In this document: in pieces, positions 42,651 to 51,494 of the stretch | Layout of the letters: each line of letters opens with the position of its first letter | Position numbering within the stretch: the first letter of the stretch is position 1 | Assembly (NCBI GenBank): GCA_017466695.1 | Contig: JAFTTR010000017.1 | Location: forward strand, 1 to 64,000 | DNA length: 64,000 bases | Origin: Alphaproteobacteria bacterium | Lineage (GTDB): Bacteria > Pseudomonadota > Alphaproteobacteria > CAAHEQ01 > UBA3637 | Direction of reading: 5' to 3' | Program-made: the position numbers and the translations under genes | The notes under the pieces: generated by a model | The model's database searches: none | What the model saw: the letters and a program-made list of their open reading frames with translations, nothing else | Told to the model about the DNA's origin: nothing

Positions 42651-43766
42651 ATGAAAAAACATATACTCATTTTTTCAATAATCCCATTCATTACAACTTC
42701 TGCTTTGGCAGGCAATTGGGATATCAACGCCCACGGTTTGGCTGGGGGTTATTATGGCGTTTCCAAAACAAAATATGAAAATAAATATCCAGGACGTTTT
42801 GTAACAAGAACAGATGCAACCTTACAAGCAAACTATCTTTTTGATAACAATCACAAATTGGGGATTCACGCTTCCACAGCTGTTATTTATAAAGAAGATG
42901 ATAAAGACAGGAGCGAAGGCGAATATAGGTTTTATCCTTACTTGGTGAGCGAATCAAAAATGGGTACAATTCAAATTGGGTATACGCAAAATGCTGCGTA
43001 TCAACTTCACAAAGGGGCAAAAGAAATCACCTTTTTAAAAATTGACGACTCCAATGCGACCTATTTTTTAAGCAATCCTAACTGGAGCAATGGGTTTAAA
43101 TCAACTTACAGTTACACACCAAAATCCACAGCAATTATGACAGATGGAAGAGCCCCCAAAATCACCTATATCACCCCTAAATGGAATGGGTTAAAATTAG
43201 GCGCTTCATACACCGTTCACAACGCCCATCGAAGAGGGATGACCAGTCGTTATGTTGATTATGAAACAAACGAAGATGGATACACATTCGGCGCACAAAA
43301 AGAGTGGGTTTTATCTCAAAAATCGAAATTATACACCTCCTTAGGCTATGGCGTCTTTAATTCAACGGATAAAGAAATTTCAGCCGGCATGAATTTTGAA
43401 TATTGCCGTTTCAATATGGGTGCTGGGTACAAAAAAGCTTATATTGATGGCACGAAAAACCCTATTTCAACAACCAGAAAAAATGCCTATCTTCCAGCCT
43501 ATTTTGATAATTTTAGAGAATCCCAAAGCTGGAATATCAGCGCCGGATACAAATGGGAAAAATTCAAAACAAATTTAGCCCTTTTGCACACCCAAGCTGA
43601 AAACACACGTCATCAAGATACACTTTTTATCTTTTCAAATGTTTATAACTTAACAAAAGAAGTTGAATTATACGGCGTTGTAACCCATTTAAACGCACAC
43701 AGCACCACTCATGATAAAGATAACAAAGGAATGTCATTTATCACAGGGATTGGTTACAGATTTTAA
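42651..43766 (+). CDS. outer-membrane porin
   Basis: A 371-residue beta-barrel protein with a signal peptide (MKKHILIFSIIPFITTSALA, cleaved near residue 20). The mature protein has alternating strands such as GTIQIGYTQNAAYQLHKGA and LKLGASYTVHNAH and ends in IGYRF, the C-terminal aromatic needed for BAM insertion. It resembles general porins of alphaproteobacteria. The AGAGGT ribosome site sets the ATG at 42651. Its own promoter and terminator make it monocistronic, as is usual for major porins. Confidence 0.88.
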   Translation: MKKHILIFSIIPFITTSALAGNWDINAHGLAGGYYGVSKTKYENKYPGRFVTRTDATLQANYLFDNNHKLGIHASTAVIYKEDDKDRSEGEYRFYPYLVSESKMGTIQIGYTQNAAYQLHKGAKEITFLKIDDSNATYFLSNPNWSNGFKSTYSYTPKSTAIMTDGRAPKITYITPKWNGLKLGASYTVHNAHRRGMTSRYVDYETNEDGYTFGAQKEWVLSQKSKLYTSLGYGVFNSTDKEISAGMNFEYCRFNMGAGYKKAYIDGTKNPISTTRKNAYLPAYFDNFRESQSWNISAGYKWEKFKTNLALLHTQAENTRHQDTLFIFSNVYNLTKEVELYGVVTHLNAHSTTHDKDNKGMSFITGIGYRF

Positions 43767-43780
43767 AAAATCTCTGGCAT

Positions 43781-43812
43781 AAAAAAAGGCAACTTATCGT
43801 TGCCTTTTTTTT
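43781..43812. terminator. bidirectional terminator
   Basis: AAAAAAAGGCAAC and GTTGCCTTTTTTTT form a 13-bp stem with a five-base loop; the last codons of the converging 43794-44594 gene fall inside it. Confidence 0.85.
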
Positions 43813-44594
43813 GCATTTTCACACAACTGCCTTTCCACAGGAGAAAAAGATTGCAACCCCTTTGCCAAAGCAATCCTCACTTTTGAATAATAAACTTCAT
43901 TCGCCGTTTTTGTTGGAGCTGGTAATTTTGCATTCACAAATTTTTGATAAACCAATGCCAAGTTTGAAGCGATATGTTCCGTTTTAGGATTTAAAGAAGC
44001 AAATTCTAACAATTGCCCCACATCATAGACATCCATAACTTCAGCCTTTGTCAACCCAACTTTATAAAAAGCAGGCTTTTTCTCATCCAAGGAAACATAA
44101 AAATATGCATCATTTATTTTAGCACACAGCGCCGTTTCATTCCCCTCACCATCTTTTAACACAACAGGAGCAATGCTTGAATATTTTAATAATTGCTTTT
44201 CTCTTTGAAAGGCTTTTCTGCGATCTTGCTTATCCGTGTTATGCCGTGTTACAACTTGAGGAGATGAGGCAACGCCTTGTTCAGGCGCCTTATGAATCAT
44301 GGTTAAAGAATAACCCTGTGCTTTCATTTCTTGTTCTTTTTTATACCTTGCTTCAATTGCATAGAGTAAAAGTTTAAACTCCCCTGTCACTCTGTGTCTT
44401 AAAGAATTAAAGACATATTCAATATCTTTATTTGTCATCTTTTCAATTCCATCAGCAGAATTGGTATATGATTTATAATAATAACTTTTATATGGGTCAG
44501 CTGATATTTTGTAATAAAAAAGGGGCAATTTGCCAAAAATCTCATTATTTTTCACACTGTAATAAGCTGGCACATAGTTATATTCTTTATTCAT
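43794..44594 (-). CDS. soluble protein of unknown function
   Basis: A 266-residue cytoplasmic protein not recognised. The N-terminus is Tyr/Lys-rich ([21 protein letters not shown]), the middle is helical and basic ([17 protein letters not shown]) and the C-terminal half holds a beta-strand region ([16 protein letters not shown]) and a helical end with conserved-looking [20 protein letters not shown]. No membrane span or signal peptide. It is convergent with the porin gene and divergent from rnhA. Confidence 0.6.
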   Translation of the reverse strand: MNKEYNYVPAYYSVKNNEIFGKLPLFYYKISADPYKSYYYKSYTNSADGIEKMTNKDIEYVFNSLRHRVTGEFKLLLYAIEARYKKEQEMKAQGYSLTMIHKAPEQGVASSPQVVTRHNTDKQDRRKAFQREKQLLKYSSIAPVVLKDGEGNETALCAKINDAYFYVSLDEKKPAFYKVGLTKAEVMDVYDVGQLLEFASLNPKTEHIASNLALVYQKFVNAKLPAPTKTANEVYYSKVRIALAKGLQSFSPVERQLCENAKKRQR

Positions 44595-44699
44595 AATAAA
44601 AACTCCTCAAAAAAATATTGCAAACATTCTATCATAAAAAAACTTTTTCGTCAATATTTTTATATATTCATCATAATTAAAAAAACTTTCAAATATTCA

Positions 44700-44728
44700 T
44701 TGGCAAGCAAAACAAAGTGTGTTATACT
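44700..44728 (+). promoter_or_regulatory. promoter of rnhA
   Basis: TTGGCA (44700-44705), 17 bases, TATACT (44723-44728), 22 bases before the rnhA ATG. Confidence 0.6.
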
Positions 44729-44750
44729 CACAAAAACAAAGGATTTAAAC

Positions 44751-45203
44751 ATGAAAGAAGTTCAATTATACACTGATGGCGCTTGTTCTGGCAACCCAGG
44801 AGCTGGGGGCTGGGGCGTTCTTCTTGTTTATCAAGGGAAGGAAAAGTCCTTTTCTGGTGGCGCCAAACAAACCACCAATAACCAAATGGAACTAACAGCT
44901 GTGATTGAAGGATTAAATAAGCTCAAAGAGGCTTGCCATGTGCATATTTTCACCGATAGCAAATATGTTTTAGAAGGGGCAACGAAATGGCTTTTAGGGT
45001 GGAAAAAGAATAATTGGAAAAAAGCTGATAAAAAACCCGTCCTTAATCAAGAATTATGGATTAAATTAGATGAAGCGTTGCAACCCCACAGGGTTGAATG
45101 GACCTGGGTAAAAGGGCATGCAGGACATCCTCAAAATGAGCTTGTGGATAAACTTGCTTGTGAACAAAGAGATGCTTTTAGCGCTTTAGAAAGTTCAAAT
45201 TAA
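44751..45203 (+). CDS. rnhA: ribonuclease HI
   Basis: A 150-residue enzyme that degrades the RNA of RNA-DNA hybrids. The catalytic residues are all present: Asp in [17 protein letters not shown], Glu in [13 protein letters not shown], Asp in IFTDSKYVL and Asp in NELVDKLA, with His in [10 protein letters not shown]. The reading frame is open upstream to 44700 (TTG), but the ATG at 44751 has the AAAGGA ribosome site and the family start. The stop overlaps that of the converging DsbD-like gene. Confidence 0.96.
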   Translation: MKEVQLYTDGACSGNPGAGGWGVLLVYQGKEKSFSGGAKQTTNNQMELTAVIEGLNKLKEACHVHIFTDSKYVLEGATKWLLGWKKNNWKKADKKPVLNQELWIKLDEALQPHRVEWTWVKGHAGHPQNELVDKLACEQRDAFSALESSN

Positions 45204-47023
45204 TGTTCCCCATCTTTTCCTGAAACAAAATGTTTATTCATATTTGAAATATCTGTTACCTCATCAAGGTATTTTTGCCATTCTTCCAAGGCAACAGACC
45301 CCCAAATAAGAACAGGATAAGGCACTTTTTGACCATAAAGCAAACCATAAGAAAAAGAATCCAAGTGATTTTTCATCAAAAAGGTGTGCCCTTCTTGAGA
45401 TTTTGTATCAAGTGTTATAATTTCCAAATTATTATTTAAAATCAAATCGGTTGTTTTTTGAATATACGCCAATTTGATTTTGTTGAACAAGCAAGAAAGG
45501 CAATATCCATTTTCAACAGAGATAAAAACCGTTTTGTTTTGAGCTATTAAATTATCAAAATCTTGAATCTTTTTGCTTTCAAAGAAAAAATGACCAGCTC
45601 CAACCACAATTAACCACACAAGCATCACAGCTTGAGGAATTCGAATCAAATAAGGATATTGTTTCACTTTTTTGATTTCTTTAAAAAATTGAGGTATGTT
45701 TTGACACATTTTAAAAGGCAAATAGCAAATAAATGCCCACACCCCAAATACAACAAAAATCAAATACGAATGCGATTCAACGCTATATAAAACATCTAGA
45801 AGATAAGGTTTTGGCCAAACAAGAACAAAAAAGAGTGCTTCTTTCATTGTTATTTTGGGTTTAATGAACAAATAAACAAGCAATGCAAAAGGGATGAGCC
45901 ACAAAGTTTTTGGCACCTCAAAGAACATTTTAAACCCATCAAAAAAATATACACAAAGCGCCAATAAAAATGCAACCATAAACAGGGTATATTTAATCAC
46001 TTTAACTTGCTGTTTTAATGCTTTTTTTGTATCTTTTAACATTAAAAAAACAAGCAAAAGAGGAGAAAAGAAAAGCAACCCCACCCCACCTATGAAAAGG
46101 GATATATAAGACATTTGAGGTTTAAATGGGGTATATCCCCCTGTTGAAACAGGTAATTTCAAATCAAACGCCCCAAGGGAAGAAATAAGTTTAATCGACA
46201 CTTCTTTTTCATTGAATTTTTGAGGGGTATAAAGAAGAATCTGTCCTAAATTCTTTTTGTATTCAATTTTAAAAATTTGCCAATCAAAATCATCTTCAAT
46301 TTGAAGGTCTAAATATGAAACATCACGCTTAAACGCAAGTTTCAACAACAAATAATTCTCATCCATTTTATGCAAAGAGGCTTCTAATTCATCCCCTCGT
46401 GGAAGGGTTGGAATCGTTTGAAACTCATGCATCATCAAAGCGCACACATCCGTTTGATAGGTATTCGTCCGATCTAAAGTCATTTCAAAAGGAACAAGTG
46501 CCGTTTTGCAAATATTTTCTTTACACGCTGTAAAGGGAATTTCTTTTTTTAGTTCAAAAATTTGAGCCTCTTTTGAAAGTTCATATAAAAGAGGGAAATA
46601 AGCCTTTTCTTCGTAAAAGGAGGTTTTTTGAGGAGTCTTTAAATTCAAAGGATAAGCAATTTGTTCACTTAAAACAAAGGCTGGTTTATTTTCCATTTGA
46701 GGAATGAGAGGCTTTTTTAAACGCCAGCCCTCTTTTAACTTGGATTCAATCATCAAAAAAAGACGATTTGAATTGGGAATTCCCCCTTCGCAAGACATTA
46801 AGCGAAAAAAAGCAAACTCCGTTTCAAAAAAAGGGGTCAAACCCTTTTCGCCTGTGAAAAGACCTTTTTCAACTTTCATCGATTCGGTTAAAGCTTTTTG
46901 AAAAGAATCAGCCGTTTCCTGCGTTTTCATCAAAAAGGGGATAAGCTTTTTTTCACCCCCTTCGGTTGCATAAGAGGCAAAATTTAAAAATAAACACAAA
47001 AAAAATAATAAAAAATATCTCAT
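45200..47023 (-). CDS. degenerate DsbD/ScsB-like thiol-disulfide protein
   Basis: About 607 residues: a signal peptide, an N-terminal DsbD-alpha-like periplasmic domain (to about 300, with [15 protein letters not shown]), a membrane region of roughly six to seven spans (about 310-490), and a C-terminal thioredoxin-like domain whose active site is CLSC (about 508-511). DsbD passes electrons through two membrane cysteines, one in an MPCVFP-like motif. Here the equivalent span reads [13 protein letters not shown] without cysteine. The transfer path may therefore differ. The ATG at 47023 is preferred over the GTG at 47032 for its GGAG ribosome site. Divergent from infC. Confidence 0.75.
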   Translation of the reverse strand: MRYFLLFFLCLFLNFASYATEGGEKKLIPFLMKTQETADSFQKALTESMKVEKGLFTGEKGLTPFFETEFAFFRLMSCEGGIPNSNRLFLMIESKLKEGWRLKKPLIPQMENKPAFVLSEQIAYPLNLKTPQKTSFYEEKAYFPLLYELSKEAQIFELKKEIPFTACKENICKTALVPFEMTLDRTNTYQTDVCALMMHEFQTIPTLPRGDELEASLHKMDENYLLLKLAFKRDVSYLDLQIEDDFDWQIFKIEYKKNLGQILLYTPQKFNEKEVSIKLISSLGAFDLKLPVSTGGYTPFKPQMSYISLFIGGVGLLFFSPLLLVFLMLKDTKKALKQQVKVIKYTLFMVAFLLALCVYFFDGFKMFFEVPKTLWLIPFALLVYLFIKPKITMKEALFFVLVWPKPYLLDVLYSVESHSYLIFVVFGVWAFICYLPFKMCQNIPQFFKEIKKVKQYPYLIRIPQAVMLVWLIVVGAGHFFFESKKIQDFDNLIAQNKTVFISVENGYCLSCLFNKIKLAYIQKTTDLILNNNLEIITLDTKSQEGHTFLMKNHLDSFSYGLLYGQKVPYPVLIWGSVALEEWQKYLDEVTDISNMNKHFVSGKDGEH

Positions 47024-47048
47024 TTGCTCCACTATAACAAAAAAAAAC

Positions 47049-47077
47049 TTGAATGTCTTTAAAAAAATGTGTAAATT
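47049..47077 (+). promoter_or_regulatory. promoter of infC
   Basis: TTGAAT (47049-47054), 17 bases, TAAATT (47072-47077), giving a leader of about 30 bases before the AUU start. Confidence 0.45.
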
Positions 47078-47114
47078 ATAAGGGATTTTTTAACAACACT
47101 TAATGGAGGCTCGT

Positions 47115-47666
47115 ATTAAACCGAACATGTCAAACGCTCAAGGTGGCGATACATTAGATAAAAACAACCCACGCATTAATGAGCAAATCACAAACCCACA
47201 AGTTAGACTTATTTTATCAACTGGGGAAAATATTGGTATCATTTCAACACGTGAAGCATTAAAAAAAGCTGAAGAAGCAGGATTAGATTTGATTGAGATT
47301 GCACCAAATGATACCTGTCCTGTCTGCAAAATTTTGGATTTTGGCAAGTACAAATACGAGATGCAAAAGCGAAAAGCAGACGCTCGCAAAAAACAAAAAA
47401 TTGTTGAAGTTAAAGAAATTAAATTCACACCCAACATTGGGGATAACGACTATGCTGTGAAGATAAAAGCAGCCAAACGCTTTTTGCAAGATGGCAACAA
47501 GGTTAAATTCACCCTTCGTTTCAGAGGGCGTGAGATGTCTTATATCGATTTAGGGATGGAAGTTTTACGCCGAGCTCAAGCTGATTTAGAAGGACTCGCA
47601 AAAATTGAAAGTGAACCAAAATTAGAAGGGCGTCAAATGGGGATGGTTGCTTCTCCGGTGAAATAA
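47115..47666 (+). CDS. infC: translation initiation factor IF-3, probable AUU start
   Basis: A 183-residue IF-3 that keeps ribosomal subunits apart and proofreads start codons. The N-terminal domain holds PRINEQITNPQVRLI and REALKKAEEAGLDLIEIAPN, the linker is basic, and the C-terminal domain holds KEIKFTPNIGDNDYAVK and VKFTLRFRGREM. An in-frame ATG at 47103 exists, but the only good ribosome site, GGAGG (47105-47109), overlaps that codon and sits five bases before an ATT (47115). AUU is the known autoregulatory start of infC in E. coli. rpmI and rplT do not follow; a terminator does. Confidence 0.93.
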   Translation: MKPNMSNAQGGDTLDKNNPRINEQITNPQVRLILSTGENIGIISTREALKKAEEAGLDLIEIAPNDTCPVCKILDFGKYKYEMQKRKADARKKQKIVEVKEIKFTPNIGDNDYAVKIKAAKRFLQDGNKVKFTLRFRGREMSYIDLGMEVLRRAQADLEGLAKIESEPKLEGRQMGMVASPVK

Positions 47667-47696
47667 AACAACTCCCTAAATTTAAAACAAAATTTA

Positions 47697-47725
47697 AAAC
47701 GGCAAGAACCCTTGCCGTTTTTTTA
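47697..47725 (+). terminator. terminator of infC
   Basis: AAAACGGCAAG and CTTGCCGTTTT form an 11-bp stem followed by a T run. It confirms that infC is transcribed without rpmI-rplT. Confidence 0.85.
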
Positions 47726-47888
47726 TAATCAAAAGAAGAGAAATTTTTAACTTTTTTTTAACAAAAAATCATCAAAAAGCTAAAAAACTATTGCTTTTTT
47801 GATTTTTATATGCTTAAGCTATAAATGAATAGGGTTATGGGACATTAACTCTTATATTGTAATTACAATTAAAAAAAGGAAAATAAAT

Positions 47889-48326
47889 ATGAAAAAATTA
47901 GAATCTGGTCGTTCAATGGTTGAAATGCTCGGCGTTTTGGCTATTATTGGTGTTCTTTCAGTTGGTGGTATCGCTGGATACACACTTTCTATGCGCCGTC
48001 ACCGTGCAAACGGCGTTGCTGATGTAGTTGCAAAATATGCTTTGGTTGTGTATGGCCAATGTCAACAAAAAATTTTAAATGGTGATGCAAATACTCCTTC
48101 AGAATGCTCATCTCTAACAACATTTGCTAACGCTGGTATTGGAGATATGCCTTCTGGGGTTTCTGCTATCAGTTTTCAAGGTATCGAATCAGACTCAGGC
48201 GGTGTTGACACTGTAACTATTAATACAGCCTTCACAGACCCAAAACTTTGCCAAGCTTTGGGTGCCATCACAGGGACAGGTTGCAAAAGCAACAAAAACG
48301 TTGCAGTTAAAATTAAACAAAACTAA
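47889..48326 (+). CDS. type IV prepilin-like protein
   Basis: A 145-residue protein with a class III (prepilin) leader: MKKLESG, then cleavage before RSMVEMLGVLAIIGVLSVGG with the Glu at position +5. The hydrophobic helix is followed by a Gly/Ser/Thr-rich globular domain with cysteines near residues 56, 71, 119 and 129 that may form disulfides. No pilus assembly gene, prepilin peptidase or ATPase is in the window, so its machinery lies elsewhere. It has its own terminator. It could be a pseudopilin of a secretion or uptake system. Confidence 0.85.
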   Translation: MKKLESGRSMVEMLGVLAIIGVLSVGGIAGYTLSMRRHRANGVADVVAKYALVVYGQCQQKILNGDANTPSECSSLTTFANAGIGDMPSGVSAISFQGIESDSGGVDTVTINTAFTDPKLCQALGAITGTGCKSNKNVAVKIKQN

Positions 48327-48347
48327 TTTTTTGATTGTGCAAAATCA

Positions 48348-48380
48348 AAAAAAAGAGGTGTTTTCACACCTCTTTTTTTT
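48348..48380 (+). terminator. terminator of the prepilin-like gene
   Basis: AAAAAAGAGGTGT-TTTC-ACACCTCTTTTTTTT: 13-bp stem with a four-base loop. Confidence 0.88.
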
Positions 48381-48410
48381 AAAGAAATCTTATAAATTCA
48401 TTTTAATAAT

Positions 48411-48459
48411 AAAATCTCGGCTAAAATGGAATCACATTCCAATATAGCCGAGATTTTTT
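48411..48459. terminator. long two-part hairpin, terminator of the 48470 gene
   Basis: AAAATCTCGGCT (48411-48422) pairs with AGCCGAGATTTT (near 48446-48457), and the loop itself contains GGAAT/ATTCC. A T run follows on either strand, so it can stop transcription from both sides. Confidence 0.7.
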
Positions 48460-48469
48460 CAAGAATGAA

Positions 48470-48754
48470 TTATCTTGTTCTTGATTGTTGCTTTTCCCAC
48501 TCTAAAATACGGTTGCGTTGACGTTCTAAAAACCGAGCCAAAGCCTTTTCATCTTTTTGCAAATAATCTTGATTAAATGCTTGTTGACGTTCTTGCATTT
48601 GTTGTTCCAAAATTTCATCATAACTTTCATATTGCACAACGTCTTCTTTTTGCGATGGAACTTGTTGTTCCTTTTCTTTATTTTCATTTTCTTGAGCCAT
48701 TGCAGAAGATAAAACAACTGCAACACCCATCATTGAGATTAGTGTTTTTTTCAT
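48470..48754 (-). CDS. small exported coiled-coil protein
   Basis: A 94-residue protein with a Sec signal peptide (MKKTLISMMGVAVVLSSAMA, cleavage after AMA). The mature 74 residues are rich in Gln, Glu, Arg and Lys and should form one or two long helices (YESYDEILEQQMQERQQAF, then LARFLERQRNRILEWEKQQ). I do not recognise it; it is likely periplasmic. The ATG at 48754 follows an AAAGG ribosome site and gives the signal peptide; the frame is open to 48787. Confidence 0.72.
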   Translation of the reverse strand: MKKTLISMMGVAVVLSSAMAQENENKEKEQQVPSQKEDVVQYESYDEILEQQMQERQQAFNQDYLQKDEKALARFLERQRNRILEWEKQQSRTR

Positions 48755-48845
48755 CTGATACCTTTCCTTTTTTGATTTCGCGCGCATTATATATTATTTT
48801 TCATCTATTTGTCAAGAAAATTTTAAACAACCAATACTTATATGA

Positions 48846-49303
48846 GATAGATAAAGGCAAAATGCCAATCGAAGTATAAGGGCTGGGTAAAAACAATGTT
48901 TGTATGGGATAGATAAAGCTTGAGAGCGACCCTGCTGTGTCGTGACCTACATAACAGGCTCGTAAAAACTCATTCTAAGAGTTTAGATAAAAGAAAAAGC
49001 CAATCTGCTGTGTAAGGGATGGATAAAAACAATGTTTGTATGGGATAGATAAAGCTTGAGAGCGACCCTGCCGTGTAGTAACCTACATAACAGGCTCGTA
49101 AAAACTTATTCTAAGAGTTTAGATAAAAGAAAAAGCCAATCTGCTGTGTAGTAAACCTACATAAAGGGGATATAAATCATTATTTATAAGTGATAGATAA
49201 AGACGAAATACCAATCGAAGTATAAGGACTGGGTAAAAACAATGTTTGTATGGGATAGATAAAGCCCAGAGCGACCCTGCCGTGTAGTAACCTACATAAA
49301 GGG
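48846..49303. repeat. tandem repeat array with GATAGATAAA core
   Basis: A non-coding array with a 136-base unit. Copy 1 starts at 48888 and copy 2 at 49024; they are nearly identical over about 125 bases. A third, partial copy starts at 49234. A leading module (GATAGATAAAG, then CCAATCGAAGTATAAG) occurs at 48846 and 49192, so a 346-base higher-order duplication is overlaid. The core GATAGATAAA or a close variant recurs every 60-75 bases, and AAACTC/GAGTTT hairpins occur inside the units. No gene or terminator was found in it. It lies directly downstream of rplS and upstream of the 48470 gene's start. Confidence 0.85.
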
Positions 49304-49340
49304 GAGCTCTGAGCTTTAGATACCCATAGAAACGTTGTTT

Positions 49341-49706
49341 TTATTCTTGAGTTTCTTTGTCTTCTGCAATACGAGCAGCTTTACCAAAGAGTTTGCGGAG
49401 GTAATAAAGTTTTGAACGGCGAACTTTACCACGGCGAACAACTTCGATTGAAGCGACGTTTGGTGAATAGATTGGGAAAATTCTTTCAACCCCTTCACCG
49501 AATGAGATTTTACGAACAACGATTGTTGAGTTCAAACCATCATTGTGACGTGCAATACAAACACCTTCATAAGCTTGCAAACGTTCACGACCTTTGTCTT
49601 CAACGATTTTGTACATAACTTTAACAGTATCACCTGCTTTGAAAGAAGGAATGTTCTTCCCTAATTTAGCAACCTGTTCATTTTCTAATTCTTTAATTAA
49701 GTTCAT
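49341..49706 (-). CDS. rplS: 50S ribosomal protein L19
   Basis: A 121-residue L19 located at the 30S-50S interface. It contains [48 protein letters not shown] and [15 protein letters not shown], all as in the family. The ATG at 49706 has an AAAGGA ribosome site; the frame is open to 49754 but overlaps trmD. It ends the rpsP-rimM-trmD-rplS operon. The repeat array lies right after its stop and no clear terminator was seen between. Confidence 0.97.
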   Translation of the reverse strand: MNLIKELENEQVAKLGKNIPSFKAGDTVKVMYKIVEDKGRERLQAYEGVCIARHNDGLNSTIVVRKISFGEGVERIFPIYSPNVASIEVVRRGKVRRSKLYYLRKLFGKAARIAEDKETQE

Positions 49707-49720
49707 TTTTAAATCCTTTC

Positions 49721-50410
49721 TTAATTTTTTTTCTGAGCTAGATATCGAGTCCACAAGTCTGGTCTTCTTTGTTGGGTTATTGCTTCAGACTGAGCCAAAC
49801 GCCAAGCGTTGATTTTTGCATGATGACCGGAAAGTAAAACTTCTGGCACCAAGCGCCCCTCCCAATTTTGAGGTTTTGTATATTGTGGATATTCGAGTAA
49901 TCCATTTTCAAAACTCTCTTCCAATGAGGAGTCTTTGTTCCCCATCACATTTGGGATTAATCTAATCACCGAATCCAACATGGTCAACAACGCAGGTTCT
50001 CCACCAGATAAAATAAAATCACCAATACTGATTTCTTTTATACCCCATTTTTCAATGACACGTTCATCAACCCCTTCAAAGCGACCACATAAAAATGTCA
50101 TCTCTTCACTTAAAGCAAATTCATGCGCTTTTTGTTGATTAAAAACCTCACCCCTTGGAGAAAGATAATACAAAGGCCCTGTTTTATACACAGCTTGAAT
50201 AGCGCTATCTAAAACACTTGGTTTCATAACCATACCAGCGCCACCACCAAAAGGTGTATCATCCACAGATTTATAGTTATCCGTTGCAAAATCTCTGATA
50301 TTTACAACATTTAACTCAACCTTTTTTTCAGATAAAGCCTTACCTGCAAGGGAATAAGCCAAAAAGCCTGGGAACATTTCAGGATAAAGTGTCAAAATGT
50401 TAATTTTCAT
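49721..50410 (-). CDS. trmD: tRNA (guanine37-N1)-methyltransferase
   Basis: A 229-residue SPOUT methyltransferase that methylates G37 of tRNAs. The knot region includes [36 protein letters not shown] and [15 protein letters not shown]; the C-terminal domain has [19 protein letters not shown]. All family motifs are present. It overlaps rimM by 11 bases and is followed by rplS after 14 bases. Confidence 0.97.
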   Translation of the reverse strand: MKINILTLYPEMFPGFLAYSLAGKALSEKKVELNVVNIRDFATDNYKSVDDTPFGGGAGMVMKPSVLDSAIQAVYKTGPLYYLSPRGEVFNQQKAHEFALSEEMTFLCGRFEGVDERVIEKWGIKEISIGDFILSGGEPALLTMLDSVIRLIPNVMGNKDSSLEESFENGLLEYPQYTKPQNWEGRLVPEVLLSGHHAKINAWRLAQSEAITQQRRPDLWTRYLAQKKN

Positions 50411-50915
50411 CCAACACCTCCTTTATCCCATCCGTCAAAACAATGTGCATAACACCTTGTTCAACATCAACAACTGGGAACGTTGCTTCTGAAAAATCAA
50501 AAGGAAAGACTTTTGAATTTTTTAATTTCACATTGATAATGTCACCAGCGCCAAAATTTTCAACACTTTCAACCGTTCCAAAAACTTCACCGTCTTTTAA
50601 AACAGTTAATCCGACCAAATCAATGCAATAAAATTCGCCAGCTTCTTCTTTTGGCATTTTTTCTCTTTCAACGTAAAGATCAGTTCCTTTTAAACTTTCA
50701 GCAACCGTTCGATCAGTTACACCTTGAATATATGCCAAAACAACACCTTGTTTTTGAGATTGTGCTTTAATGCGAAAAACTTTTTTTCCATTCTTATCTG
50801 TTAAATCGCCAAAAGAGGCAATATCCATTGGATTTGTCAGGTACGATTTAATTTTAACGGCACCTTTAATCCCATGAACATTGATAATTTGACCAACACA
50901 GACAAGTTTAGACAT
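50400..50915 (-). CDS. rimM: ribosome maturation factor RimM
   Basis: A 171-residue 30S assembly factor that binds S19. The N-terminal barrel starts LVCVGQIINVHGIKGAVKIK, and the PRC-barrel domain has EFYCIDLVGLTVLKDGEVFG and VFPFDFSEATFPVVDVEQG. The ATG at 50915 is six bases after AGGA and is preferred over the ATG two codons upstream, which would overlap the ribosome site. It starts eight bases after the rpsP stop. Confidence 0.95.
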   Translation of the reverse strand: MSKLVCVGQIINVHGIKGAVKIKSYLTNPMDIASFGDLTDKNGKKVFRIKAQSQKQGVVLAYIQGVTDRTVAESLKGTDLYVEREKMPKEEAGEFYCIDLVGLTVLKDGEVFGTVESVENFGAGDIINVKLKNSKVFPFDFSEATFPVVDVEQGVMHIVLTDGIKEVLDEN

Positions 50916-50923
50916 CTTCATTC

Positions 50924-51322
50924 CTATTCAGCAGGAGTTTCAGCTGCAGCTGCTGCAGCGGCTTCTTCAGCTTCTTTAGCTGCTTGAGCTCTTTCAGCTG
51001 CTTCTCTCATACGTTCTTGAGCTTTAGCTTTTGGAGCTGATTTCTTTGGTGTTTCACGAATAGCTGGTTTTTCTGCTAAACCAACAAGAGCAAACAATTT
51101 TTGAACTCTTTCTGTGAGTTCTGCCCCTTGAGCCATCCATTTTTTAGCAGCTTCAGCATTAACGCGCAAAGCATCTTGATGATCTTTTGGCAAAAGTGGA
51201 TTGTAAAAACCCAATGATTCGATAAAACGACCATCACGTGGTGAGCGTTTATCAGCAACAACAATTTTGTGAACCGGGCGTTTTTTTGAACCACCACGGG
51301 CTAAACGAATACGAACTGACAT
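50924..51322 (-). CDS. rpsP: 30S ribosomal protein S16 with Ala-rich tail
   Basis: A 132-residue S16. The first 80 residues are normal (SVRIRLARGGSKKRPVHKI, SPRDGRFIESLGFYNP, WMAQGAELTERVQKLF). The remaining 50 are a Lys/Ala/Glu tail ending EEAAAAAAAETPAE, an extension frequent in alphaproteobacteria. It is first in the rpsP-rimM-trmD-rplS operon. The upstream gap to the GT6 gene is 172 bases on the same strand. Confidence 0.96.
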   Translation of the reverse strand: MSVRIRLARGGSKKRPVHKIVVADKRSPRDGRFIESLGFYNPLLPKDHQDALRVNAEAAKKWMAQGAELTERVQKLFALVGLAEKPAIRETPKKSAPKAKAQERMREAAERAQAAKEAEEAAAAAAAETPAE

Positions 51323-51335
51323 TTATTTTTCCTTT

Positions 51336-51416
51336 CTATACTTCTTTTTCAGCTAAATAAAGCTTGTTTACCATTTCAAACGCCACATACAAAAATCGCA
51401 CCAATGCACGAACCAT
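51336..51416 (-). other. possible 26-residue leader peptide before rpsP
   Basis: An ATG-started frame of 26 codons (MVRALVRFLYVAFEMVNKL, ending AEKEV) stops 14 bases before the rpsP ATG. An AAGGAG lies about 15-20 bases upstream of the ATG, which is far for a ribosome site. It could be a regulatory leader peptide or chance. Confidence 0.25.
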
Positions 51417-51494
51417 CGCGGATTGATGTATCTCCTTAGAGACTGAAAATGTATTCAGCTTTTTGAAAGATACGTCTTTATAGCAAATTATTTT

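Noticed and set aside
47103..47114. ATG at 47103 as the start of infC
   Set aside because: The only good ribosome site overlaps this codon; AUU at 47115 has correct spacing and matches known infC biology.
48846..49303. CRISPR array
   Set aside because: Units are 136 bases, nearly identical along their whole length, with no alternating short repeats and unique spacers, and no cas genes are nearby.
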